Shown here in pieces: positions 9,437 through 18,519 of a stretch of 64,000 nt of DNA. Each line of letters starts with the position of its first letter. Position 1 is the first letter of the stretch. The DNA is from Bacillus sp. 165. GTDB taxonomy: Bacteria > Bacillota > Bacilli > Bacillales > Bacillaceae_G. The position numbers and the translations under genes are program-made. The stretch lies in contig NZ_JAGHKQ010000005.1 of NCBI RefSeq assembly GCF_017742235.1, positions 124,001 to 188,000 of the forward strand. The letters run 5' to 3'. The notes under the pieces are model-generated. The model was not told the DNA's origin. It made no database searches and saw only the letters and a program-made list of their open reading frames with translations.

Positions 9437-10600
9437 TCAATATCTACCTTTTTCTTTGTAGATTCTGGAAAATAGGTCTAAATACTTTTTAGCCATCATA
9501 TCCCAATTGTTAACTCTAGCCACTTTACTAGCATTTCTACCATATAATACCAGTAATTCCGACTTCTCAATAAAGGAATTTATATATTCAATCAGTTCTT
9601 TAACGTTTTCTGCATCTTTAACCACGTATCCACACTTATTATCTGAAGATGCAACAAGCTCAGAAGCACCACAAATAGAAGAAGTAATTACAGGAGTACC
9701 TGTTGACATGGCTTCTAATATAACTAGGCCATACGGTTCATACCTTGATGGGAAGATAAAAATATCAGATTGCCTCATTAAATTTGCTACATCGTCTCTA
9801 TAACCTAGAAATAATACCCGATCATCAATATTAAGACGTTTTGTCATATTCGGATAAGGACTTCCTTTCAAGTTTCCAACGACCATTAACTCTAATTTAG
9901 GAATGTTTTTAACTGCCAACAATACAGTATCTAAATTTTTTCTGTTCGTTTTAATATCACCAACAAATAATGCCTTTAATGATCTATTTAGAGCCCCCAC
10001 TCTTCCTTCATTAAAATCTTTAGAATAAAACTCCGTTTCATCTACACCATTTAATATTATTTCAATCTTATCTCTATTCCTAATACTCACAGAGTTTATT
10101 ATTTCATCCTTTACCTTACTAGATACAGCCACTATATACTTACTTCGATTTAAAGCAATTTTTTCAGCAAAAGAATTTAAAGAATTATATAAATATTGAT
10201 ACAAACTACTCAAATCTTTTCTTATTTTTATTGGGTGAACTTTTGATTTAAGCCATTCACTATGAACAAAATGAACTATATTAACATCACTTTTAGCCCA
10301 GCATGTAACTCCATTTGCAACTAGTATATCTATTTCTTTACCGTATTTTTTTAATACGCTTGAACTTTTGATAATAAATAATAATAACCTTAGAAATGCC
10401 GTTGGAGTTTTACCCAAATCAACTTTTCTCCAACTCACATTATTATTCTCTAATAGTATGTTATCTATTTCTGTGGACACAATAGTTACCCTATGACCCT
10501 TTTCTAAGGCTGCTAACACTATTTCGTAGTTAACTCTTCCCTGTCCATCTCCTTTAACAACTTTATGCGTCACTATCCCTAAATGCATATATATTTTCAC
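9437..10600 (-). CDS. GT4 family glycosyltransferase
   Basis: A 387-residue GT-B retaining glycosyltransferase. The N-terminal domain has DGQGRVNYEIVLAALEKGH, and the donor domain has GDIKTNRKNLDTVL at 214-227 with R220/K221. The E-x7-E pair is E288/E296 in SRYEPYGLVILEAMSTGTP. The gene lies between the Wzy-like polymerase gene and the 420-base gap that precedes the acyltransferase gene, all transcribed leftwards. Its place among assembly genes supports a role in building the repeat unit at the cytoplasmic face. Substrate unknown. Confidence 0.85.
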   Translation of the reverse strand: MKIYMHLGIVTHKVVKGDGQGRVNYEIVLAALEKGHRVTIVSTEIDNILLENNNVSWRKVDLGKTPTAFLRLLLFIIKSSSVLKKYGKEIDILVANGVTCWAKSDVNIVHFVHSEWLKSKVHPIKIRKDLSSLYQYLYNSLNSFAEKIALNRSKYIVAVSSKVKDEIINSVSIRNRDKIEIILNGVDETEFYSKDFNEGRVGALNRSLKALFVGDIKTNRKNLDTVLLAVKNIPKLELMVVGNLKGSPYPNMTKRLNIDDRVLFLGYRDDVANLMRQSDIFIFPSRYEPYGLVILEAMSTGTPVITSSICGASELVASSDNKCGYVVKDAENVKELIEYINSFIEKSELLVLYGRNASKVARVNNWDMMAKKYLDLFSRIYKEKGRY

Positions 10601-10708
10601 CTTCTATAAAAATTAATGTAGAGATCCCACGGTGGTATTAAAAGTCCTGTAGTTTATTTAGCATATTGAAAATATTAGCACTCCTGATTATATTTCAAGC
10701 CCTTTATA

Positions 10709-12127
10709 TTATTCAGGATGTAAGTGCTTTTTATTAATAAATACAGTTGAGAGTACAACACTAAACAACAAACCACCTAAACCGGCAAAATTATTTACAA
10801 AACTAAGACTAACAATCATACAGATAGTTACACTGAATGTAACACGCACAAAGATATCTCCATCGAATTTAGTACTCACTTCTTTAATATAAACAAGCAG
10901 ATAATACAATGCTCTAACTATAAACAAAGTTCCTAACCATCCAAAAGTAAAAATAATGTTTAAGAATCCATTATCAAAGTTTCCATACTCCCCTAAGTTA
11001 CCATCATTATTTAACTTGGTCCCTTGTCCTGTTGAACCCAAACCTGAACCAATAGGATTTGTAAGCACTTTATTAAGCGCATATTTCGAAAAGTTTATTC
11101 TAGCTTGAAAAGAATGGTCTTCTGATATGTTTTGAAATGTTTCAAATCTCTGAGTTACAGATTCAGCACTAGGTAAAAGTGGTGTTACTATAAAGATAAC
11201 TATCGAAAACAAAACCAATCTTATCATAAGTTTAAAACCAGTCTTATTCCTATTAAGCACCGCATACAACACAATACCTATAATTGTAAAGAGCCAAGAG
11301 GACCTTACTAAAGTCAACATAAGGGCTGAAACTACAATTATAACTCCTGTCCAACCTAGAACAGTCCGCCATTTCCTTTCAATTATCATTAGTATTAATG
11401 CGAAAGATAGAAAGATTGCCGCAGGACCAGGCGAATTTAAAGTTGAAAATACTCTGACTTCCAATGGATTCGGTAAACCAATGGAACCCATTTGGACGTT
11501 CTCCATCCAAAACCTATCCCAAGGCGGTAATAACAGGAATTGAATCCATGCATATACCGAAACTACGATAGCAATCCAAGATACGCTTCTTAACCAGTTA
11601 TCCCTAAATTTTAATTCGTTTCCTTTTCTTGTATTTACATAAACTAATAATAAATACGGTATAGTATAATTAAGTAACTCATATACCGCTCCAAATTTAT
11701 TCATAATAACTCCAATAACAAAGCTATATGAGATTGCAATACCAAAGTTAATAATAATCTTTTTCTGCAATCCTTGAAGTGGTGAAAACCGCTTGTTCAC
11801 CTGAACTAATAACGTGAGGGTAACTAATAAAGGTGAGACGCTTAACAGTTGTACAGAGCTATACTCTCCAAAAAACCAATCAATTAATCTTCTTATTTCA
11901 GGAGCAAAAGCCCATATTGATAAAATATACGGTATAACAAATTTTGAATTAGTATAAGAAAAGAGAAAACCTATTAATAGTATTAGTATTAAAATAGCTA
12001 ACTGTATTGAAAATTTCGAATCAGCCTTTGCTGCAATAAGTCCAGATAATATAGAGATAGCTAATCCACTTAAAAAAGTAAATGTAATATATCTTCTATA
12101 GCTACTAAAGTTGTAGTCTTTATTCAT
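10709..12127 (-). CDS. O-antigen ligase/polymerase-like membrane protein (Wzy candidate)
   Basis: A 472-residue polytopic membrane protein with about 11-12 hydrophobic helices. A large external loop in the C-terminal half (about 320-390) holds the conserved FSKYALNKVLTNPIGSGLGS stretch. The LTLVRSSWL motif in mid-protein is typical of the O-antigen ligase/Wzy superfamily. It is the best candidate for the polymerase that joins flipped repeat units on the outer face. It has no recognisable catalytic signature beyond the superfamily pattern, which is normal. It pairs functionally with the flippase gene at 3.0-4.3 kb. Confidence 0.8.
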   Translation of the reverse strand: MNKDYNFSSYRRYITFTFLSGLAISILSGLIAAKADSKFSIQLAILILILLIGFLFSYTNSKFVIPYILSIWAFAPEIRRLIDWFFGEYSSVQLLSVSPLLVTLTLLVQVNKRFSPLQGLQKKIIINFGIAISYSFVIGVIMNKFGAVYELLNYTIPYLLLVYVNTRKGNELKFRDNWLRSVSWIAIVVSVYAWIQFLLLPPWDRFWMENVQMGSIGLPNPLEVRVFSTLNSPGPAAIFLSFALILMIIERKWRTVLGWTGVIIVVSALMLTLVRSSWLFTIIGIVLYAVLNRNKTGFKLMIRLVLFSIVIFIVTPLLPSAESVTQRFETFQNISEDHSFQARINFSKYALNKVLTNPIGSGLGSTGQGTKLNNDGNLGEYGNFDNGFLNIIFTFGWLGTLFIVRALYYLLVYIKEVSTKFDGDIFVRVTFSVTICMIVSLSFVNNFAGLGGLLFSVVLSTVFINKKHLHPE

Positions 12128-12193
12128 TAAAAATGCTCCTCAAGTTTATACACATAAAACTATTAGTTTAAATTAAACATTATTATATTATTC

Positions 12194-13123
12194 CTACCCT
12201 ATTTGGTTCTTCCAATTTAAATATGCTAACACCCTAGCTTTTACTACTATCTTTAGTTTTAATAAATTTTGTTTTTCGCCTTTAAGAAAATGACGAATAC
12301 ACTGTAAGAATCCTGGTCTATCCGAGGTACCGATTGCTATTCCCCAAGATAAAAATACAAACCTTTTAAACCAATTATTAAAGTGCTCTAATATAATGAA
12401 TGTATTATTATAAGTATTATTAAATAATGCTTCTTCGTTAAATGTGTTTCTTTTATCTTCATCAAACCTTTGCGCTGGGTAGTGATCAACAATTACTTTA
12501 GAGTTATATATTAACTTCCACCCAATCCTTTTTGTTGCTAAACTAATCGCTAAATCATTACCTACTTGTGCTCCTGTTCCCAGTAGCCTTTCATCAAATT
12601 GAATCTTTTCAAACACTTCTCTTCTATAACTCATATTTGCCCCCTTAAGGACATCAACTTCTCTCTGTTCTCCAACACCTAAATGATGGTTACCAATTAC
12701 TTTTCCGTACCACTTTAATTTTCCAACTATTTCTTTTGAACCCTGAATTATGCCCTCGTTAAGGTGAACAAAATCCCTACCACCGACACCACCAACTGCT
12801 GGATTCTTTATAAAAATACTCTCTATATTTCTCAACCATGAGTTTCTAGGAACAGCATCATCATCTAATATACAGATAAGGTTGCCATTTGCACTAGAGA
12901 CACCTTTATTTAAAGCAGCTACCTGCCCAGTTTTATCCACCACCTCCTTCTTTATTCTCACTGTTCCTTTAAACTCTTTAAGGAAGTTTTGAGTCTCTAA
13001 ATCAGTATCCCTAAAAACCACTATTACTTCATCTGGTTTTCTATCCTGATTCTCTAGACCCATAAGGCATCTTTCTAAGTCACCTACACGTTTATATGTA
13101 GGTACAATAACTGAAACTCTCAT
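12194..13123 (-). CDS. GT2 family glycosyltransferase
   Basis: A 309-residue inverting glycosyltransferase with GT-A fold. It opens with MRVSVIVPTYKRVGDLERCL and has the nucleotide-sugar/metal-binding acidic cluster D87-D89 in ICILDDDAVP. A conserved NMSYRREVFE follows, then a GAQVGNDLAISLATKRIG segment. It is the second sugar-handling gene after the priming transferase, so it may add the second residue of the repeat unit. That order is inferred from gene position only. There is no clear transmembrane anchor. Confidence 0.85.
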   Translation of the reverse strand: MRVSVIVPTYKRVGDLERCLMGLENQDRKPDEVIVVFRDTDLETQNFLKEFKGTVRIKKEVVDKTGQVAALNKGVSSANGNLICILDDDAVPRNSWLRNIESIFIKNPAVGGVGGRDFVHLNEGIIQGSKEIVGKLKWYGKVIGNHHLGVGEQREVDVLKGANMSYRREVFEKIQFDERLLGTGAQVGNDLAISLATKRIGWKLIYNSKVIVDHYPAQRFDEDKRNTFNEEALFNNTYNNTFIILEHFNNWFKRFVFLSWGIAIGTSDRPGFLQCIRHFLKGEKQNLLKLKIVVKARVLAYLNWKNQIG

Positions 13124-13236
13124 TGTTATCTCCTTAAATAATAATTAAAATAATTCACATGTCTTACTTCTTGTAAATAGCTGCTTTTCTTATAAATAGA
13201 TTTTTTGAAAATCTATTTAACGTTTACCGAATAGTT

Positions 13237-13923
13237 TTAGAAGGCACCCTCAGATCCAAATAATACCTTTATGGTTTTAAGTATGATTTTCATATCAAAT
13301 AGAAGAGCTCTTTGACGAATATATTGTAAATCAAGCTCCACCATTTCATGAAAGCTCAAATGGTTTCTCCCACTCACCTGCCACAGTCCCGTACATCCCG
13401 GAACAACAAGCAATCTCTGCATATCATAGCTTGTATACTCTTCCACTTCCCTCGGTAGAGGCGGTCTTGGTCCAACCAAGCTCATATCACCTTTGACAAC
13501 ATTCCATAGTTGTGGAAGTTCATCAATGCTTGTTTTTCGTATGAGTCTGCCTACCTTTGTTACTCTTGGGTCATGCTTCATTTTGAACATGGCACCTGAT
13601 ATTTCATTATGCTTTAAAAGCCCCTGCAGCTTTTGTTCTGCGTCTGTAACCATAGAGCGGAATTTGTACATATAAAATTCTCGGCCGTCTTTTCCAATCC
13701 GAATTTGTTTGAAGAAAACAGGGCCCTTTGGATCTTCGATTTTAATCCATAGTGCAATGATAAGAAAAATTGGAGAAAGAATAATAAGTCCGCATAATGC
13801 ACCAATTAGATCCATACAACGCTTTGCAAATAAGTATCCCTTTTGATTATTGATGTCTTCTCTTTGAAGTAACGGGGATGTTTGTCTTACTTCATTTCCA
13901 CCTGATACCTTTAACAAATCCAA
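13237..13923 (-). CDS. Undecaprenyl-phosphate sugar-1-phosphate transferase (priming enzyme)
   Basis: Bacterial sugar transferase family (WcaJ/CpsE/EpsL-like), which starts the repeat unit by moving a sugar-1-phosphate from a UDP-sugar to undecaprenyl phosphate. One hydrophobic hairpin (DLIGALCGLIILSPIFLIIA) is followed by the cytosolic catalytic core with FYMYKFRSM, the basic RKTSIDELPQLWNV block and GDMSLVGPRPPLPREVE. I prefer TTG at 13923, because AAGGTGG lies eight bases upstream; an in-frame GTG at 13935 is the alternative. The priming sugar (Glc, Gal or a HexNAc) cannot be told. It lies directly after galU. Confidence 0.9.
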   Translation of the reverse strand: MDLLKVSGGNEVRQTSPLLQREDINNQKGYLFAKRCMDLIGALCGLIILSPIFLIIALWIKIEDPKGPVFFKQIRIGKDGREFYMYKFRSMVTDAEQKLQGLLKHNEISGAMFKMKHDPRVTKVGRLIRKTSIDELPQLWNVVKGDMSLVGPRPPLPREVEEYTSYDMQRLLVVPGCTGLWQVSGRNHLSFHEMVELDLQYIRQRALLFDMKIILKTIKVLFGSEGAF

Positions 13924-14014
13924 CGTACGCCCCACCTTACTCTATTTAATTTTGTATTTTTTTGGAACTTCATATAAAAGAATCTCAGCATCCACTGCAT
14001 GAGATCCTTTTTCT

Positions 14015-14899
14015 TTATATCGTTGTTTTCTCTTTACTTACGATTTGTTCCATGAATTGCAATAAGTTGTCTTTTAAGTCTCCATGCTGCAATGCAAACT
14101 CAATCGTCGTCTGAATAAACCCTAGCTTTTCCCCAACGTCATAACGTTTGCCCTCAAAGTCATACGCAAACACGCGTTGAATTTCATTTAGCTTTTGGAT
14201 TGCATCCGTTAGCTGGATTTCTCCGCCTGCGCCGATATTTTGCTGTTCGAGGAACATAAAGATTTCTGGTGTTAGCACATAGCGTCCCATGATAGCTAAA
14301 TTTGAAGGAGCTGTTCCTGGTGCCGGCTTCTCTACGAATTGGCGCACTTGGTAGCGGCGTCCTGCTTGTGTTAGCGGGTCGATGATGCCATAGCGGTGCG
14401 TTTCGTTTTCTGGTACGGTTTGTACACCAATAACAGAAGATAATGTTTGTTCGTATTGGTTCATTAATTGACGCAAGCCCGGTGTTTCTGCTTGCACGAT
14501 GTCATCGCCAAGAAGAACAGCAAATGGTTCGTTTCCGATAAAGCTTCTTGCGCACCATACTGCGTGACCTAAACCTTGTGGTTCTTTTTGACGGATATAA
14601 TGGATATCCACCATTTTAGATGAGGCTTGTACTTTTTCTAACAGCTCGTATTTTTGTTTTTCTAATAAGTTTTGTTCTAGCTCAAATGCATGGTCGAAGT
14701 GGTCTTCAATTGCACGCTTTCCTTTTCCTGTTACGATGATGATGTCTTCGATGCCGGATTCGATTGCTTCCTCGACGATGTACTGGATTGTCGGCTTGTC
14801 AACGATTGGCAGCATTTCCTTAGGCATGGCCTTTGTTGCGGGTAAAAAGCGAGTTCCCAATCCCGCAGCCGGAATGATGGCCTTTCTTACTTTTTTCAT
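14015..14899 (-). CDS. galU: UTP-glucose-1-phosphate uridylyltransferase
   Basis: Makes UDP-glucose, the precursor both for the priming transferase and for UDP-glucuronate. The protein of 294 residues matches Bacillus GtaB/GalU, with [20 protein letters not shown] at the nucleotide-binding N-terminus, [13 protein letters not shown] and FVEKPAPG. The ATG at 14899 is chosen over the upstream ATG at 14905: AGGGG is correctly spaced for the former and too close for the latter. It is the first enzyme gene after a terminator and an EAR-like RNA, so its expression may depend on readthrough. Confidence 0.93.
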   Translation of the reverse strand: MKKVRKAIIPAAGLGTRFLPATKAMPKEMLPIVDKPTIQYIVEEAIESGIEDIIIVTGKGKRAIEDHFDHAFELEQNLLEKQKYELLEKVQASSKMVDIHYIRQKEPQGLGHAVWCARSFIGNEPFAVLLGDDIVQAETPGLRQLMNQYEQTLSSVIGVQTVPENETHRYGIIDPLTQAGRRYQVRQFVEKPAPGTAPSNLAIMGRYVLTPEIFMFLEQQNIGAGGEIQLTDAIQKLNEIQRVFAYDFEGKRYDVGEKLGFIQTTIEFALQHGDLKDNLLQFMEQIVSKEKTTI

Positions 14900-14930
14900 T
14901 CTCATTTCCCCTTTTTTCTATTTGTAGTTA

Positions 14931-14978
14931 AAAGCTCTAACTATAACGCCCCGTTTGGAGCGGCATAGTTAGGGCTTT
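14931..14978 (-). terminator. Long hairpin upstream of galU, probable terminator
   Basis: Near-perfect inverted repeat: AAAAGCTCTAACTATAACG on one side and CGGCATAGTTAGGGCTTTT on the other, with a short GC-rich top. A T-tract lies on both sides, so it can act in either direction. It stands between the kinase/phosphatase genes and galU, directly downstream of the structured RNA element, exactly where operon polarity would be controlled. Confidence 0.7.
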
Positions 14979-15014
14979 TATCGCCCTTGTAATGATACGT
15001 TTATATATAGTAAT

Positions 15015-15135
15015 AAAAAGGGCATCAAACCCATCCTCACGCCCCACTTCCGACGACTGGCGTCTAAGGTATGCTCTATACCCACAGTGTGACCGAGTGC
15101 CCCCGTTGATAACGGTAAGGAGACATCACCAGTTT
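15015..15135 (-). ncRNA. EAR-like (epsC-type) structured RNA, candidate
   Basis: On the minus strand an enclosing helix pairs ACUGG with CCAGU and GUCU with AGAC. Inside it are a CCGUU/AACGG hairpin and a GGUAU/AUACC hairpin. Downstream, GGGGCGU pairs with AUGCCCU and is followed by a run of U. The element fills the 240-base gap between the PHP phosphatase gene and galU of an exopolysaccharide operon. Known biology: the EAR RNA of Bacillales sits in such operons and makes RNA polymerase read through distal terminators. The assignment rests on location, compact folding and the adjacent terminator; I could not run a covariance model. It could also be an attenuator. Confidence 0.6.
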
Positions 15136-15139
15136 TCCC

Positions 15140-15904
15140 CTAGAAGATTCCAAACAGCTTTTTCTTGCGAATGCGTTCGGGAGCCGGCTTGTAAACCGAT
15201 TGTCCTTCTAGCAGAAAATATGTATTTTCTTGAAAATCAGAAACGATACCATGTCCAAATTCTTTTTCTATGACGCTGTATGCCTCGCTTAGTGCGAAGG
15301 AGCGGTTTGTTGTGTTATGGGCATCGGATGCGATCATCTGAGTCAGATTATGCTCAATGAGCTGCAGGGAGAGCTTTTTGATGTTCTTTCCGAATGCTCC
15401 TGTTACGCTCGCAGCGGTAATTTGGGACAGTGCCCCTTTTTTAATTAGGTTGTACAGCAGGGATGGTTGTTCTGCAATTTCAGCATTTCGCTCCGGGTGT
15501 ACAACGACAGGAATAATGCCTTGCAGCTGTATTTCATACAGTAATCGTTCTGCGTACCTTGGTACATGATCAGATGGGAATTCGATAAAGATATGTTTGT
15601 TTGCACCATTAATGGTCAAGAGGCTTTGGTTCATAATGTCTGGTACAATTTCCCCGTACAATCGGATTTCTTGTCCTGGCACCACATTTAGAGGTATGTT
15701 CTGTTGATTTAGTTGTTCGTTCAACATCTTCACTTTATAAAGTATTTCTTGCACTTCACTTTTGTATTTGGCATTTCGATGGGGTGTGGCAACGATGGTG
15801 CGGATGCCTTTCGCTGCCGCCTCTTGTGCCATAAGTAAGCTTTCTTCTATGTTTTTTGGTCCGTCATCTATATCAGGCAGAATATGACAATGTAAATCAA
15901 TCAT
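15140..15904 (-). CDS. PHP-domain protein-tyrosine phosphatase (CapC/CpsB/YwqE family)
   Basis: Manganese-dependent phosphatase expected to dephosphorylate the C-terminal tyrosine cluster of the BY-kinase encoded just upstream. The 254-residue protein starts MIDLHCHILPDIDDGP, with metal ligands H5, H7 and nearby Asp residues. ATPHRN, VHPERN and ASDAHN supply the remaining PHP ligands. Length and motif order agree with Bacillus YwqE. It is third in the modulator-kinase-phosphatase set that controls polymer length and export. The stop codon is followed at once by the EAR-like RNA. Confidence 0.9.
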   Translation of the reverse strand: MIDLHCHILPDIDDGPKNIEESLLMAQEAAAKGIRTIVATPHRNAKYKSEVQEILYKVKMLNEQLNQQNIPLNVVPGQEIRLYGEIVPDIMNQSLLTINGANKHIFIEFPSDHVPRYAERLLYEIQLQGIIPVVVHPERNAEIAEQPSLLYNLIKKGALSQITAASVTGAFGKNIKKLSLQLIEHNLTQMIASDAHNTTNRSFALSEAYSVIEKEFGHGIVSDFQENTYFLLEGQSVYKPAPERIRKKKLFGIF

Positions 15905-15987
15905 GTTTTCATCCTCCTCCCTAGTTAGATTAAATATATGTAAACAGAGATGTATAAACTAATAAGGATATACACCTCTATTCAATC

Positions 15988-16680
15988 CTACTTTTTGCCG
16001 TAATAGTAGTAGTACTCACTTTCTTTTTGCTTCTTGTCGTTCAGTACTACTCCAAGCAATTTGCCTTTTGCGTTTTCAAGCAAAGCTTTTGCTTTTAATG
16101 CTTGTTCTTTTTCGGTCTGGCCGCTGCGGACAACCATGACGATGCTGTCGCATTGGTTCGCCATCACCTGTGCATCTGTTACTGCAAGTACAGGCGGTGT
16201 ATCAAAGATAACAAGGTCATATTGCGATTGTGCTTTTTCGATGAAGTCTTTCATCGCTGCAGATCCAAGCAGCTCGGCCGGGTTTGGCGGAATCGCTCCG
16301 CACGGCAGGAAGTGCAGGTTCGCATCTTCTGTCTTGCGGATGCATTTTTCTAATGTTCCTTGCTTGGAAAGAATACTTGTAAGTCCCAATATATTGTCGG
16401 TACGGAACATTTCGTGAAGACTTGGTTTACGTAAATCAGTATCCACAAGCAGTACTTTCTTTCCTTGCTGGGCAAATACGACTGCCAGGTTAGCTGTAGT
16501 TGTTGTTTTGCCCTCTCCTGGATTTGCGGATGTTACCATGAGGGAACGGATATCTGTGTCCACTGCCGAAAATTGAATATTTGTTCGGATATTACGGTAT
16601 TGCTCAGAAATCGGTGATTTCGGCTGATTCTTTGCGATTAATTGACGTCTTGGTTGCGATTTGGTTTTACGACGAATCAC
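15988..16680 (-). CDS. Bacterial tyrosine kinase (CapB/YwqD/EpsB family)
   Basis: Cytoplasmic BY-kinase that autophosphorylates and regulates capsule or EPS synthesis. It has Walker A GEGKTTTT, Walker A' VLLVDTDLRKP, Walker B LVIFDTPP and the C-terminal tyrosine cluster ESEYYYYYGKK. The N-terminal EQYRNIRTNIQFS segment is the usual oligomerisation motif. The start is taken as GTG 16680, because GAGGGG sits seven bases upstream. The in-frame GTG at 16695 would place that SD inside the gene. Activation should come from the cytoplasmic tail of the membrane modulator encoded immediately upstream. Confidence 0.92.
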   Translation of the reverse strand: MIRRKTKSQPRRQLIAKNQPKSPISEQYRNIRTNIQFSAVDTDIRSLMVTSANPGEGKTTTTANLAVVFAQQGKKVLLVDTDLRKPSLHEMFRTDNILGLTSILSKQGTLEKCIRKTEDANLHFLPCGAIPPNPAELLGSAAMKDFIEKAQSQYDLVIFDTPPVLAVTDAQVMANQCDSIVMVVRSGQTEKEQALKAKALLENAKGKLLGVVLNDKKQKESEYYYYYGKK

Positions 16681-16698
16681 TAGCTTGCCCCTCACTTT

Positions 16699-17403
16699 CT
16701 ACACTGCTGTTTTTGGCGCAGTTGTTTTTTCTTCGTCCATTGTTGCGACAACGCCGAGTACCGGCAATTCTAGCAAGGCTTCAATGTCTTGTTCCTTCTT
16801 GATTGTGTTATCTAAGTATTCTAATAAGAACGCCAAGCCAACTGATGTCATAAGTCCAACTACAATAGCAATTGCGACATTTAATACAGGACGAGGTTTG
16901 ACAGGTCCTTGATTTTCTGCCACTTCTGCTTTTGCTAAAATGCTGACATTATCGATATTCATGATTTGTGAAATTTCATTTTGGAATACTTCTGCGGTTG
17001 TATTTGCGATATCGCTGGCAGTCTGAGGATCCGGATCTTGTACAGTAACGGCAATGACTTGAGAATCCTTTTCGCTCGCCACAGTAATTTTTTGTTTCAA
17101 TTGCTCGACGGACATATCAAGATTCATATTTTCCTTTACTTTATCCAGTATAGCCGGGCTTTTAATGATGACATTATACGTATTCACCAATTGCAGGTTT
17201 GTTTGGATTTCTCCTGGCTGGAACACGCCTTCTTGCTTCTTTTGGTTAACTAGAATTTGTGTAGAAGATTGATAGATTGGAGTAATAAAAAAGTAGCTGA
17301 CTATTGCGCTGATCATTGCTGCGGCAACCGTAATACCAGCAATCATCCACAAGCGTTTGCGTAATACTTGAAATAATTCCTGTAAGCTTATTGTTTCTTC
17401 CAT
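16699..17403 (-). CDS. Capsular polysaccharide chain-length modulator (Wzz/CapA/YwqC family)
   Basis: A 234-residue membrane protein with a Wzz domain. Two transmembrane segments (RLWMIAGITVAAAMISAIV near the N-terminus and VLNVAIAIVVGLMTSVGLAF near 165-185) flank an external loop. The cytoplasmic tail (LLELPVLGVV) activates the partner BY-kinase. ATG 17403 is chosen for its GGAGG five bases upstream; the longer frame from 17439 has no such site. It is the first gene of the polysaccharide operon, so the operon's promoter should lie in the 680 bases before it. Confidence 0.9.
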   Translation of the reverse strand: MEETISLQELFQVLRKRLWMIAGITVAAAMISAIVSYFFITPIYQSSTQILVNQKKQEGVFQPGEIQTNLQLVNTYNVIIKSPAILDKVKENMNLDMSVEQLKQKITVASEKDSQVIAVTVQDPDPQTASDIANTTAEVFQNEISQIMNIDNVSILAKAEVAENQGPVKPRPVLNVAIAIVVGLMTSVGLAFLLEYLDNTIKKEQDIEALLELPVLGVVATMDEEKTTAPKTAV

Positions 17404-18084
17404 GATAGCCTCCGTTTTTGTAAACTTTTGTAACATCAATTTACAATTATACTGTTATAAACATTTTATAATCTGTTTTACAACTATAAATAAAAGAAAT
17501 ATATTATTTGCACATAAAAAAATTGGAAAAATTACTTTCCAAAAATCTTACAATATCCATCTTATAAAAGAAATCCCTACTTTACAACTGTAAATTGCAA
17601 CTAAATGATTGAATACGATGAAGTAAACGATTCCATGAGTATTATCACAATATTCAGCTTCATTCGTCCCTATCCACATAAACAACTGAGCCGTCTGTTC
17701 CAAATACATTTGAAGATAGTTAAAACTACTTCTACTTATTGACTATACGTCATACGTTTTTTTCATATATTACTTTTTATGGAAAAAAACCTGATTTTAC
17801 AGGAATATCTTCACTCTTTATCCATATAATTATTATATTAAATTAACATACTAAACAAAAATCTTAAATTCGAGTATTTTTCACAGAAAATCTTCTGTTT
17901 TCTTCATATTTCTCTATTATTCTCCTTTTTTCTGAAAGATAATAAAATTGTTCATCACATAAACAAATATCATGTTTGTATAGTTCCATATTACTTCTTT
18001 ACAGAAGATAAAATATAAACCCCATACAAAACAGCCTTATTCTTCTTATTGACGAATAAGGCTGTTTTTTTATCTATCTTATAC
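17404..18084. promoter_or_regulatory. Control region of the polysaccharide operon
   Basis: A 680-base AT-rich gap before the kinase module. It holds three copies of one near-palindrome: TTTACAATTATACT at 17440, TTTACAACTATAAA at 17477 and TTTACAACTGTAAA at 17581. The spacings are 37 and 104 bases. They look like operator repeats for an unknown regulator. I found no strong sigma-A promoter; TTGTAA-17-TTATAA overlapping the middle copy is a weak possibility. The far end contains the fabZ terminator. Confidence 0.45.
18030..18071 (-). terminator. Terminator after fabZ
   Basis: Thirteen-base perfect stem, AACAGCCTTATTC with GAATAAGGCTGTT, and an 11-base loop. The T-tract is stronger on the plus strand (seven T) than on the minus strand (TGTTTTG), so it may stop transcription from both sides. 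Confidence 0.85.
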
Positions 18085-18519
18085 TTACTCTTTTTTATCG
18101 CCTAATGCAAATGTAATTTCTGCTTCGCAAGCCACTTCGCCGTTGACTGTTGCGATTGCTTTTCCTTTACCGACAGGTCCGCGCACACGGATGATCTCAA
18201 CCTCAAGGCGAAGCTGGTCACCCGGGCGTACTTGGCGCTTGAAGCGGCAATTGTCAATTCCGCCAAAGAAAGCAAGTCTTCCGCGGTTTTCTTCTTTTTT
18301 CAAAATAGCAACTGCGCCTACTTGAGCAAGTGCTTCTACAATAAGAACGCCTGGCATTACCGGATAATCCGGGAAATGGCCATTGAAGAATTCTTCATTC
18401 GCCGTTACATTTTTGATGCCGATTGCGCGCTTTCCTTCTTCTACTTCCAAAATTTGATCAACAAGCAAGAACGGATAACGATGGGGGATAATTTCTTTAA
18501 TTTGCTGAATATCTAACAT
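18085..18519 (-). CDS. fabZ: 3-hydroxyacyl-ACP dehydratase FabZ
   Basis: Dehydrates beta-hydroxyacyl-ACP in type II fatty acid synthesis. The 144-residue hot-dog-fold protein begins [20 protein letters not shown]. It holds the catalytic His in [12 protein letters not shown] and the Glu in [12 protein letters not shown] 18519 is chosen because AAGGAG lies nine bases upstream. In B. subtilis this gene follows flhO and flhP after mbl; here no flagellar gene lies between mbl and fabZ. Confidence 0.95.
   Translation of the reverse strand: MLDIQQIKEIIPHRYPFLLVDQILEVEEGKRAIGIKNVTANEEFFNGHFPDYPVMPGVLIVEALAQVGAVAILKKEENRGRLAFFGGIDNCRFKRQVRPGDQLRLEVEIIRVRGPVGKGKAIATVNGEVACEAEITFALGDKKE

Noticed and set aside
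14981-15139. Other riboswitch classes (c-di-GMP, Mg, purine) for the galU upstream element
   Set aside because: None of their conserved cores could be found; the exopolysaccharide context favours EAR.
14992-15273. Plus-strand frame across the EAR-like element
   Set aside because: It runs antisense over a structured RNA and the phosphatase 3' end, without SD or homology.
17670-17680. DnaA box (CTATCCACA) before the kinase operon
   Set aside because: Single, mismatched, no cluster.
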